In this document: positions 1-8,812 of the stretch, one piece after another
Position numbering within the stretch: position 1 is the stretch's first letter
Layout: each line of letters opens with the position of its first letter
NCBI GenBank assembly: GCA_947176635.1
Contig: CAMWRJ010000011.1
Location: forward strand, 1-11,179
Length of the DNA: 11,179 bases
Origin: an uncultured Mycoplasmataceae bacterium
Lineage (GTDB): Bacteria; Bacillota_I; Bacilli_A; Mycoplasmatales; Mycoplasmoidaceae
Reading direction: 5' to 3'
Position numbers and translations under genes: made by a program
The notes under the pieces: model-generated
The model's input: only the letters and a program-made list of their open reading frames with translations
The model's database searches: none
What the model was told of the DNA's origin: nothing

Positions 1-1038
1 AACTATAATTTCTATATTTTTTAATTTTTTGCAATTTAAAAATACTTCTGGCTCAAAAAACCTTAATAAATAAGTTTTTATTTTAAAAATTTCTAAATTT
101 GGACAATTATTAAAAGAATTTTGAATATCTATCATTGGATTATTAAAATCTTTATTTATTAATTCAAACTTAACTAAATTTTTATTATTAGAAAAAGAAT
201 CTCAAGTGAAATGTATTGATTTATCGATAAAAAAATTAAATGATTGATCTTCTGATATTATAGGATTCGACAAAGAAATATTGACTATATTTATATTTGT
301 ATTATAAAATGATTTATCTTGAAAGTGGCAATATGCTGAATTCGATACATTATAACTATTTGGAAATTTATTGGTGTCTATTTCTTCATTATAATTAATG
401 AATAAATTAGGTGTTAATTTTGTACAATTTTCAAATGATGATGTTCCAAAATTTTTTATAGGTGTTTCTTCATTTTCAGAATTAAAACTTATTAAATTAA
501 TATTTTTAAAAACATTATTGTCATAAAAATAATTTGAAATTAAATATTTTGAAGGAGAGTTTGTTAACTCATATGTACTAGGAAATTTCAATGTTTCCAT
601 CTTAATTGTTCTATTTGCAATAGAATTAGCATATCATTCATTCATTTGTATATCTTTAACAAACAAAATATTATTAATTATTTTCTTATCATTAGTATTG
701 TTAGAAATTCTTAACTCTTTTACTTTTGATCAATGTATACTTCTATTTATGTTATACAATTCAATATTTGATAAATCTACATAATCTAATTCAAATTTTA
801 AGTTATCAAAAGCATTACTATAAATATATTTATAAGACTCTAAATCACTTGCATCTAAATGTTTTTTATTTTTTCATATAGTTTTGAAATTTTCTAAAAC
901 AATATCGGGTGTTAAACTATATGGGTCTTTATGTGGAAAAAGTGAACAAGAACAAGCTGCTGTAGTTGCTATTATTGGTATTGAAATTGTTGATGATAAA
1001 ACAGATAAAAAAACATTTTTATTAAATTTAAATTTCAT
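1..1038 (-). CDS. Surface lipoprotein with BspA-like leucine-rich repeats (C-terminus beyond window)
   Basis: Reading TGA as Trp gives an open frame of 346 codons from the ATG at 1038 to the left edge, with no TAA or TAG. The N-terminus is a lipoprotein signal peptide: basic MKFKFNK, a hydrophobic run, then a lipobox ATTAAC with the lipidated Cys at residue 29, so the mature protein should be anchored on the outer face of the membrane. From about residue 180 there are recurring units of the form F-x-N-C-x-x-L followed by short beta-like strings (SFENCTKL, SFNNCPNLEIFKI, VFLNCKKLKNIEI). This resembles BspA-type leucine-rich repeats, which in mycoplasmas occur in variable surface lipoproteins. 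At least five in-frame TGA codons are read as Trp. Ligand and role are unknown. The lipoprotein call is firm; the LRR assignment is by pattern and only moderately sure. Confidence 0.85.
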
Positions 1039-1056
1039 AATTAAGTATCCAATAAA

Positions 1057-1062
1057 ATTATA
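1057..1062 (-). promoter_or_regulatory. Probable -10 box of the lipoprotein gene
   Basis: The minus strand reads TATAAT 18 nt upstream of the ATG at 1038. No convincing -35 hexamer lies at the right distance, which is common in mycoplasma promoters. The leader would be only about 10-12 nt long, with no clear Shine-Dalgarno (only TTGGAT), so a near-leaderless transcript is possible. Confidence 0.4.
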
Positions 1063-1170
1063 TTAAATTAAATGTTATAAATCTATTTTAAATTTACTAT
1101 AAATAATTCTTACTGAAATAAATAAATTATAGCTAAATAAATTGTTTCTATTTTAAAAAGAATAATGCAA

Positions 1171-1201
1171 TAAAATACCATTCCATTATGAAGGAATGGC
1201 A
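1171..1201 (-). terminator. Rho-independent terminator of the hpt-ftsH operon
   Basis: A perfect 7-bp inverted repeat (CCATTCC at 1178-1184, GGAATGG at 1193-1199) has an 8-nt loop. On the minus strand it is followed by TATTTTATT. It lies 13 nt past the ftsH stop codon and upstream of the lipoprotein promoter, so it should end hpt-ftsH transcription and insulate the lipoprotein gene. Confidence 0.75.
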
Positions 1202-1213
1202 TAATATTTATAA

Positions 1214-3430
1214 TTAATTGTCTTTATTTTGTTCTTCGTCAAATTCTTCTTCTTGTCTATTCATTCTTTCTTTAGCTTCAATAGCAGAAGGAGGTAATTT
1301 TAAATTAGTGTGAATATAATCAATTTCTTCTTTAACAATTGTTTCTAAAATTAATAAAGTTTCAACTATTAAGTCTAATTCTTTTCTATTGTTTGCAATA
1401 ATTTCTTTTGCTGATTTGTATTGTTCTTGAATAATTTCTTCAATTTTGTCATCAATTTTTTGATGAGTTAAATCACTAAAGAATTTTTCTAATTGTGAGT
1501 GGTTACCTTCTGTTGGAATAAATTGTGTCATACCAACATTAGTCATACCTAATTGTGCTACCATTGCTTTTACTAAGCCAGTAACTTTGTATAAATCATT
1601 AGCTGCACCTGTTGAGATTGCATTTTCACCAAAAATGATTTCTTCTGCTGCTCTACCACCTAAAGTCATTCTAACATTATTTAAAATATCTTGTTTTGAT
1701 TGAATTTGTCTTTCTTGTTCTTGTGGAGTTTGTAAAGTATATCCTGCAGCATTACCTCTTGGGATAATTGTAATTTTTTGTACTACTTCAGGGCTGTTTT
1801 CAGTATGTAATCCAACTAATGCATGACCTGCTTCATGGTAAGCAATTTGTTTTTTCTCTGTTTCAGTCATCACTCTCATTTGTCTTTTTGGACCACCAAT
1901 TGTTCTATCAATTGCTTCATCAACGTTATGCATTGAAATAACTGTTTTATTTTCTCTAACTGCTAATAATGCTGATTCATTTAAAATATTTTCAAGTTGT
2001 GCTCCTGAAAAACCTGGAGTTCTTCTTGCAACTTCTAACATATTAACATTTTTAGATAATTTCTTAGATTTTGAATGAATTTTAAGAATTGCTTCTCTTT
2101 CTTTAATATCAGGTAAAGATACTTGAATTTGTCTATCAAATCTACCTGGTCTTAAAATTGCTTCATCTAATGAATCTAATCTATTTGTTGCTGCAATTAC
2201 AATAATCCCTTTTTCACTGTTAAATCCATCCATTTCAGCTAAAAGTTGATTAATTGTTTGATCAGCAATTCCGCTTCCACCACCAACTATATTGTTTTGT
2301 CCTCTTTTACCTGCAACTGAATCAATTTCATCAATAAAAATAATAGATGGTGCATTTTTTCTTGCTGTATTAAATAATTCTTTTACTCTTCTAACACCAG
2401 AACCTACAAACATATCATCAAACGATGAACCTGAAATAGGATAGAAATTACAATTTGCTTCTCCTGCAACTGCTTTAGCAATTAAAGTTTTACCTGTACC
2501 TGGTGGACCATATAAAATTACACCCTTAGGACATCTAGCACCCATTTCTGCATATTTTTGTGGTCTTCTTATAAAGTCGACAATTTCATTTAATTCTTCT
2601 TTAACTTCACCAATTCCACCAACATCTTCAAATTTAATAGAAGTTTTTGTATTTTTAATTAATGGTTTTCCATTACTCATTAAATTATCTATTCCGCCCA
2701 TTTGACTTTTTAATACTCTTGAGTACATTCAGAATAATAATCCAATTGTAATGAATGGTATGAATAAAGAAATTAATCCCATTCAATTAAAACCGCCAGT
2801 AGCTATTTGAGCATTAACTAAACCTTGAACTAAACAATCGCTATAAAATTTAGCTTCAGCTTCATTAGTGATACTTCCATTTTGATCTCTACCATAATCA
2901 TAATTAATTGAACCAACATCACCACCAAAATTAAATGTATATCCTTTATCAGAAGATATTATTCCTGCTTGGAAACGTATTGGTAATGATGAATTAGTAG
3001 TTTTTAAAATATAAGCTGTAATAGTAGAAGTGATAGGTGTTGATGAAATATATGCTGTTTCAGGGTTTATTGTATATGTTCTAGTTCCATCATTGATATC
3101 TATAAGTTTATTGTTTTCTGAATTTACAGAAATATTTTTTACAATGATTGAGTTATAGTCTTCTTTTGTTGCAAAATAAACACTAACCCCAATAATAGTA
3201 CCAACAACTGCTAGAGTACCACCAATTCAAAGTGTTTTTTTAATAATAGAATTTCTTTTTGCTTTTTTAGCATCTGTATCAGATAAATCAGGAGCTTTTT
3301 CTCCTAATGGTTGTGATAAATCAGGTTTTTGATTTTCTGATTCTAATGAATCATTTTCTTCTCTTTTTTTTCTTTCTTTTTCTTCTATTTTTTGAAAGTG
3401 TTTAAAAGCTCATTTTTTAATCAGACTCAT
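1214..3430 (-). CDS. ftsH: FtsH: ATP-dependent membrane zinc metalloprotease
   Basis: 738 aa. FtsH is a membrane-anchored hexameric AAA+ protease that unfolds and degrades damaged or unassembled membrane proteins and some cytosolic ones. In order: a charged, Lys/Glu-rich N-terminal segment (1-62), a membrane segment (about 66-87), an extracytoplasmic domain (about 90-212), a second membrane segment (about 216-236), then the AAA+ module with Walker A GPPGTGKT (308-315), pore motif FVG (341-343), Walker B IIFIDEID (363-370) and RPGRFDR with its arginine fingers (427-433). The M41 peptidase domain has the zinc site HEAGH (532-536) and the probable third ligand Asp612. Trp 7, 68, 216 and 234 are encoded by TGA. 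The start ATG lies 2 nt after the hpt stop, with an AGAAAGG ribosome-binding site inside the end of hpt, so the two are probably co-translated. The hpt-ftsH order is widespread in Bacillota and Mollicutes. Confidence 0.97.
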
Positions 3431-3432
3431 TT

Positions 3433-3981
3433 TTATTTACCTTTCTCAATATATTCAGGTTTTAAAATACCAATATATGGTAAGTTTCTATACAATTCTT
3501 TATAATCCAATCCAAAACCAACAATAAATTTATCTGGAATTTCAAAACAACTATAATCGGCTGTTAATTCAACTTTTCTTCCAGTAGGTTTATCTAATAA
3601 AGTTACAATTGAAACAGATTTTGCTCCATTTTCTAATAATCTATTTTTTATTTTAGATAAAGTTCTTGCTGTATCGATAATGTCTTCTAAGATAATTAAA
3701 TCTTTACCTTTTATATCTGCACTGATATCTAATTTGATTTCTGGTTCAGTACTTGCTTGAGTACCACCATGAAAACTATAAACTGCCATAAATTCAGTGT
3801 AACAATCAATTGTTAATTGTGGAATTATTTTTCCATAAAAAGGAATACAACCTTTTAAAATTCCAATTAAAATTGGTTGTTTATCTTTAAATTCACTATT
3901 AATTCATTTTGCTGCTCTTTTAATACCTTTTTCTAATTGCTTTTTTGATAATATAATTTCACTAATTCTATAGTCTTTCAT
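3433..3981 (-). CDS. hpt: Hypoxanthine (-guanine) phosphoribosyltransferase
   Basis: 182 aa, the usual length for bacterial HPRT. This cytosolic enzyme joins hypoxanthine or guanine to PRPP to give IMP or GMP, the main purine salvage step in organisms that, like mycoplasmas, lack de novo purine synthesis. Visible features are the LKG loop (42-44), the PRPP-binding motif EDIIDTART (99-107; E99, D100 and D103 contact ribose and Mg), LLDKPTGRK (128-136) with the purine-binding Lys, and VGFGLDY (154-160) with the Mg-binding Asp. Trp26 is TGA. The start at 3981 has a strong Shine-Dalgarno AGGAAGGA at 3991-3998. It is the first gene of a two-gene operon with ftsH. The usual upstream partner tilS is absent; a divergent helicase gene lies there instead. 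The exact base preference (hypoxanthine or guanine) cannot be read from the sequence. Confidence 0.95.
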
Positions 3982-3990
3982 CCAATAAAT

Positions 3991-3998
3991 TCCTTCCT
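3991..3998 (-). promoter_or_regulatory. Ribosome-binding site of hpt
   Basis: The minus strand carries AGGAAGGA, 9 nt before the ATG at 3981. It is the strongest Shine-Dalgarno of the minus-strand genes here and fixes the hpt start upstream of the internal Met at 3789. Confidence 0.8.
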
Positions 3999-4019
3999 AC
4001 TTTAGGATTGAGATAATTT

Positions 4020-4047
4020 ATATTATTTTATCAAAATAATTTATCAA
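4020..4047 (-). promoter_or_regulatory. Promoter of the hpt-ftsH operon
   Basis: On the minus strand TTGATA (4042-4047) is followed after 16 nt by TAATAT (4020-4025), a good match to a sigma-70 type promoter. The leader to the hpt ATG would be about 30 nt and contains the ribosome-binding site at 3991-3998. Confidence 0.6.
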
Positions 4048-4073
4048 TTTAAAAAGACAAATATTAATTATTA

Positions 4074-4079
4074 TATAAT
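4074..4079 (+). promoter_or_regulatory. Probable -10 box of the helicase gene
   Basis: A perfect TATAAT lies 33 nt before the helicase ATG. No -35 consensus is found at the right spacing; the nearest candidate, AAGACA at 4054-4059, leaves only 14 nt. It is back to back with the hpt promoter, about 27 nt away, so the two could influence each other. Confidence 0.5.
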
Positions 4080-4100
4080 AGATAGAGGTATAAGAATTTA

Positions 4101-4108
4101 GAGAGGAG
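4101..4108 (+). promoter_or_regulatory. Ribosome-binding site of the helicase gene
   Basis: GAGAGGAG ends 4 nt before the ATG at 4113. It is a near-consensus Shine-Dalgarno, with either GAGG or GGAG able to pair. It supports 4113 as the true start. Confidence 0.75.
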
Positions 4109-4112
4109 ATTT

Positions 4113-7100
4113 ATGAAAAAAGCAATTAAACAAAAACTAATGAATTTAGTGTCAATTAATGCTTCTGATCCTATTATTCAAACTAATTTAGGTTCTAAGC
4201 AAATTGACATTTTAAAATTAATACCTAAAGAAGATTTGCAATTATTTTTAGATAATGAATTAACAGTTATTGAATTTAATTTATTCAAATATATTAAAGA
4301 TATTGAAAGTAAATTAAAATCATCACAAAACATAAATGAATTCATGACTATTTTAAATAATCATGGTTGAACTTTAACTGATTTTAGAAAACAAACATTA
4401 GAAAACAATTTTTCTGAACACAAACCAAAAACTATTTCTACAGTAGTTGATCAAATTAATGCATTTGTGAAAAAAATGTTAACACTAAATAAATTAGCTA
4501 AATCATATTATGATGATACTAATGTATCTCCATTATATATTGCTACTAAATTTTTAGAGGGTAGAACTAAATCATTTAATTATTTTAAATCGCCGCTTGT
4601 TTTATATAGAGTATCAGTCAGATTGGAAGGTACAAAATTAATTATTTCAAAATTACAAGACGATTTAATCTTAAATGAAAAATTATTAGTGTATCTAAAA
4701 AAAGAATACAATGATTTAAAAACAAATATTTCAGATTTATTATCTGTTAATAACTATAAAGGAATTATTGAAACAATTGAAGCTATTACTGATAATACAA
4801 CTATCATAAACAAAAATGGTGATGATTTAGTAACTTACAAAGTTCAAGATTGAAACAATCCTCAAATTGATACAAATGCTTTCCAAATTGAAAATAGTGT
4901 TGTATTAGGAATTTATGAACCAGATGGTGGTTTATTAAAAGAAGATTTAAAATATATGGTTGATAATGAAATTGATCCTTTTGAAAATAAAGATGATAAA
5001 GATAAACCAAATGAATACTATATTGACAAAATAATCAAAGAACAACCTATTTTAGAATTATCTAAACCATTAAATATTTATCAAAAATATGCAATCGCGT
5101 CATCATTAAATCAAAATACATTAATCTATGGTCCGCCAGGTACTGGTAAATCTGAAATTATTGCTAATTTAATTTTTAATATCTTATTAAAAGGTAAATC
5201 AACATTATTAGTTTCAGAAAAAAAAGTAGCTTTAGAAGTTGTAACTGAAAGAATTAATTCATTAGCTAAATTTGCAATTTTTATTTATGATTTAAAAAAT
5301 AAAGATGCTTTTTATGAAAAAATTGATGAATTAAATCAATTACTTGGTCCACAATGATATAGAGAAAAATCAAAAGGTTCTAAATTTGCAAAATTAGATC
5401 CTATTAAATTTAGTCAAGAAGAATCAATGTTTATTAAAAACTATCATGATTGATATCAAGAATTAACAGAAATTTTAAAACAACATTGAAATGTTGAAGA
5501 TTTTCAAGATGGCATTTATAAATATGATTATGCTGATTATGAAAGAATCAAAAATGAATTAGGACCTCAAATCACAAAAGAATGATTAAACGTAATTGAT
5601 GATGATACTAAAAAAACACTTTATCAAGAAGTACAAGATGTTGTTAAAATGTATAACTTCATCAAAATAGAAGATTTATTTGAATCTTATTTAAATTACA
5701 CAAAATTCTTAAAAAAATTCGGATTAAGAGATAAATTTACACAAACAGAACTATATAGTTATTTAGATAAAACTATTAAAAAAATTAATTCAAATGTGGA
5801 TATTGTAGAAAACTATTTATCTAATCAAAAGAAAATTACTAATTACATCAATGCTTATAAAGAATTTTTAAGTAAATATGATAAAGGTGATGAAACACTA
5901 GAGGAATTATTTTTCTCTAAATCAATAAAAGAAAAGAGAGCATTTATTGAAAAAGCTTCAAGTTTTATGGAATTTTATGATAATGTAATTGCTAAAGATT
6001 TCTCATTAAATAATAAAACTCCAAAAGAATTACATAAAATTGCTGAACTATTCCAAAAAATGTATGATAAATATGGTGTGATTTTAAACAAATCAAACTT
6101 ATATGAATTCTTAATTGAACATAAAGAAAAATTAATTGAATTTGTTGGTGTATATAAATCATTATCATCTGAAGATAGAAAAGCTTATTTTGCAGAATTT
6201 ATTGATAGTGGTAGTTTATTACCAACTCACAACTTACAAGAACATTGTTCTTTAAACTTAAAACAAATTGCACAATTAAATAAAGATGCTGATTTAACAA
6301 TTAGTTTAATGAATTTCTTTATTGATAATCAAGTTTATTTATCTAAAAATAGATTAAATGAAATTATTAAACAAACAGATTTTATTGGTATTGATTTAAA
6401 CTTCTTAAAAGATTTAATGAATATCAAAGATGCATATTCTAATGAAATTCAAGATATTTATAAAGAATGATCATGATTATCTAATCCATACATTAAAACT
6501 TTATATTTAGATGACATTGTTTTATTTGACTTAACTAAAGTTGAAAAAACAATGAAAAAAATTAGTACATTTGTAACAACTGAACAATTTAAACAATTAA
6601 AAATTATTTTATTCTGAGAAAAAATTATCAAATTAAATCCAATATTCTCTGAAACTAAAAATAGATTTTTACAAGATATTGTTGTTCAATTAAGAAAAGA
6701 ATCATATCGTTCTGCTGAAATTGTTGAAGAAATCACTTTCAAAAAATATATTCAAAATTTAAGAGTTTATTTAGCTAAATTATCACAAGAAGAAAAAGAT
6801 GAAATTGCAACTGTATTTAAATTAGCAAGTGCAAAATCAAATTTGCCATCTCCTGTTAAATTTATTAAACATTTCTATTCAGCATTAAAAAAATTATTCC
6901 CTATTTGAGTGGGTAGACCTGATAATGTTGCGACTGTAATTCCTCTAAATCAAGCTGAATTTGATTATGGTATTTTTGATGAAGCTTCACAATTATCTAT
7001 TGAACGTGCTTATCCATTAGTTTATAGATGTGACAAAAAAATTGTAGCTGGTGATGATAAACAATTAAAACCAACATCATTCTTTGTTTCAAAAATCGAT

Positions 7101-8213
7101 AACACAGATTATGATATAGATGATTTTGACTCTGCTGAATCATTATTAGAAAGAGCTAAAACAGCTTGATGAAATGAATTCCACTTAAAAAATCACTATC
7201 GTTCTTGATCTAAATCATTAATGGAATTCTCTAATAAATACATTTATAATAACAATCTAGAAATCGCTACAAAAAGTGACTATTTACAATCTGCAATTGA
7301 TGTAATTAATGTTAATGGTTTATGAAATTCTGAAAATTTAGATGAAGCTAAAAAAGTTGTAGAATTACTAAAAGAAAACTGAAATAAATATAAAAAAATA
7401 TTAATTGTTACATTTAACTCTAAACAATCAGTATTAATTGAAAACTTATTATCAGAACAACATTCAAAATTAGAAACAGGATTAAAAGAAAAACTAGAAA
7501 CAACAGACATTACAATTACTAACTTAGAAAATGTTCAAGGTAATGAAGGTGATTTAGTTATTTTATCAGTTGCTTATGGTAAAAACAGTGAAGGTTATGT
7601 AAGAAATAACTTTGGTCCATTAATTGCACATGGTGGTATGAATAGATTAAATGTTGCTATCACTAGAGCAAAACAAAAAATGATTATTGTAAAATCTTTA
7701 TATGGTAGTGATATTAAAGTCTCTAACCAAGATAATGAAAATGCTGTAATCTTTAAAAAATTCATTGAATACGCTGATGATGTTGCACAACAAATTTCAA
7801 TTGATGAAGAATTAACAAATTTAGAACAATCAGCTATTGTTGAATTTAATAGTGAATTAATTAAAGAAATTTATGGTCAATTAATGATGAAATTATCATC
7901 AAAATATCAAATATTATTAGATTTAAATATTGGTACTAAAAATATTGATATAGCTGTTATTAATCGTGAAAATAAAGAAATTGTTAAAGCAATTATTATT
8001 GAACCATGAAAAGAAAATAGAAGTTATCAATTAATGATTGAAGATATTGATCGTCAATATTTCTTAGAAGAACGTGGTTATTCTACATTCAGAATTAAAG
8101 AATATGAATGATATACTGATAAACATAAATTAGTACAAAAAATCATTCAATCATTAGATAAAAAACATACTCCAAAAGTTGATTATGTTTTGTGACAACA
8201 AAATAATAAATAA
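4113..8213 (+). CDS. Large SF1 (UPF1-like) helicase with DUF4011-like N-terminus and REase-like C-terminus
   Basis: 1366 aa in one frame once at least 18 TGA codons are read as Trp; there is no TAA or TAG before 8211. The N-terminal third resembles DUF4011 (PLYIATKFLE at 140-149, then SPLVLYRVSV from 160). The SF1 helicase core follows: Walker A GPPGTGKS (340-347), a Lys/Glu-rich, probably helical stretch of about 580 residues (370-950), motif II DEAS (956-959), motif III GDDKQLKPT (980-988), HYRS (1028-1031), motif V around ENVQGNEGD (1139-1147) and motif VI NVAITRAK (1180-1187). The last 90 residues look like an REase-fold domain (IDIAV with D1279, IIIEP with E1297, EDIDRQYFLEERGY from 1310). 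All NTPase motifs are intact, so ATP-driven translocation on nucleic acid is very likely. A role in defence or repair is inference from domain order. It is monocistronic, with its own promoter region and terminator. Confidence 0.93.
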
Positions 8214-8223
8214 TTAAATTTAA

Positions 8224-8252
8224 AACTATCTAGATGGCCTAGATGGTTTTTT
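8224..8252 (+). terminator. Rho-independent terminator of the helicase gene
   Basis: A 10-bp stem (AACTATCTAG at 8224-8233 with CTAGATGGTT at 8239-8248, one T-G wobble) has a 5-nt loop and runs into TTTTTT (8247-8252), starting 10 nt past the helicase stop. On the minus strand the same hairpin is followed by TTTT, so it may also stop transcripts coming from the remnant gene at 8264. Confidence 0.85.
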
Positions 8253-8263
8253 ATATGTATTAT

Positions 8264-8745
8264 TTATATTAATACAGTTAATATATTATTTTTTAATTCT
8301 TGTTGTTCTTTTTTAAAATCTCATTCAGCTTTACAACCTTTATTTAAATTTTTATCGTAATTTGTCTTAGTTGAATAAAAACAATGATTAAAATCTAAGA
8401 TTAATGAATAAATTATTTCTTCTGAATGAATAAAAACTAATCTAATTCTACTAGATAAATCTAATTGATAAACATTTAAATCTAATAACCGATTTTTTCT
8501 AAAAATTTTCTTCAATGTCTTTATATAATTGTGGATGACATACTTTTATAACATTAAATGATTTTTCTTTATAGATGTTCTCTCAATTATGACTACGTGT
8601 GTGTTTTATATTATTCGACCAAGTATTAAATTTTTTAAAAGAAAGTACATGTTTTAATTTCTTTATTAAAAGATTTTTAATTATTTTTTCTTTTACTTCT
8701 ATTTTTTCTTATTTTTTTATTTATTAATTAATTTTTATTTTTCAT
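8264..8745 (-). pseudogene. Frameshifted remnant of a small mycoplasma hypothetical protein gene
   Basis: Two overlapping minus-strand frames make one plausible protein. The upstream frame is open from 8708 to the TAG at 8499-8501 and ends ...QLYKDIEENF. The downstream frame continues RKNRLLDLNVYQLDL and ends at TAA 8264-8266. Removing one T from the T5 run at 8501-8505 (minus strand) fuses them without any other change. The product has an unusually ordered composition, with HTRSHNW, SSRIRLVFIHSEE and FYSTKTNYDK, and uses TGA for Trp twice plus one TGG. The 5' end is also damaged: the only good ATG (8745) meets a stop after five codons and the Lys/Arg-rich start lies in another frame. From memory it resembles the MAG6450 family of mycoplasma proteins of unknown function, but I could not confirm this. 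No function is proposed. Confidence 0.55.
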
Positions 8746-8765
8746 ATATTTAAATTAGTGATAAT

Positions 8766-8801
8766 AAAAAAATATATTAACTAAATCAATAATTAATATA
8801 T
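8766..8801 (-). terminator. AU-only hairpin terminator of tig
   Basis: A perfect 9-bp inverted repeat made only of A and T (ATATATTAA at 8772-8780, TTAATATAT at 8793-8801) has a 12-nt loop. On the minus strand it leads into a run of seven T. It lies 12 nt past the tig stop. The stem has no G-C pairs, so it is weak by usual rules, but the position and the U-run support the call. Confidence 0.55.
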
Positions 8802-8812
8802 CTTTAAAGTTA

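Noticed and set aside
884..1066. Plus-strand ORF of 60 codons
   Set aside because: It is antisense to the lipoprotein signal peptide and start, and has no ribosome-binding site.
4804..5010. Minus-strand ORF of 68 codons rich in His, Tyr and Leu
   Set aside because: It is a shadow of the helicase frame; the composition reflects complementing AT-rich codons.
7280..7510. Minus-strand ORF of 76 codons inside the helicase gene
   Set aside because: It is antisense to the helicase core between motifs IV and V, has Ser/Phe-rich shadow composition and no ribosome-binding site.
4368..8113. About 18 in-frame TGA codons that would cut the helicase into many small ORFs or suggest a decayed gene
   Set aside because: All lie in one frame, motif spacing is continuous across them, and the other genes show the same pattern. 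TGA is Trp in this genetic code.
8255..8812. Possible mobile element remnant in the stretch between the helicase and tig
   Set aside because: No transposase motifs, no terminal inverted repeats or target duplications; the stretch is explained by one frameshifted gene and a terminator.
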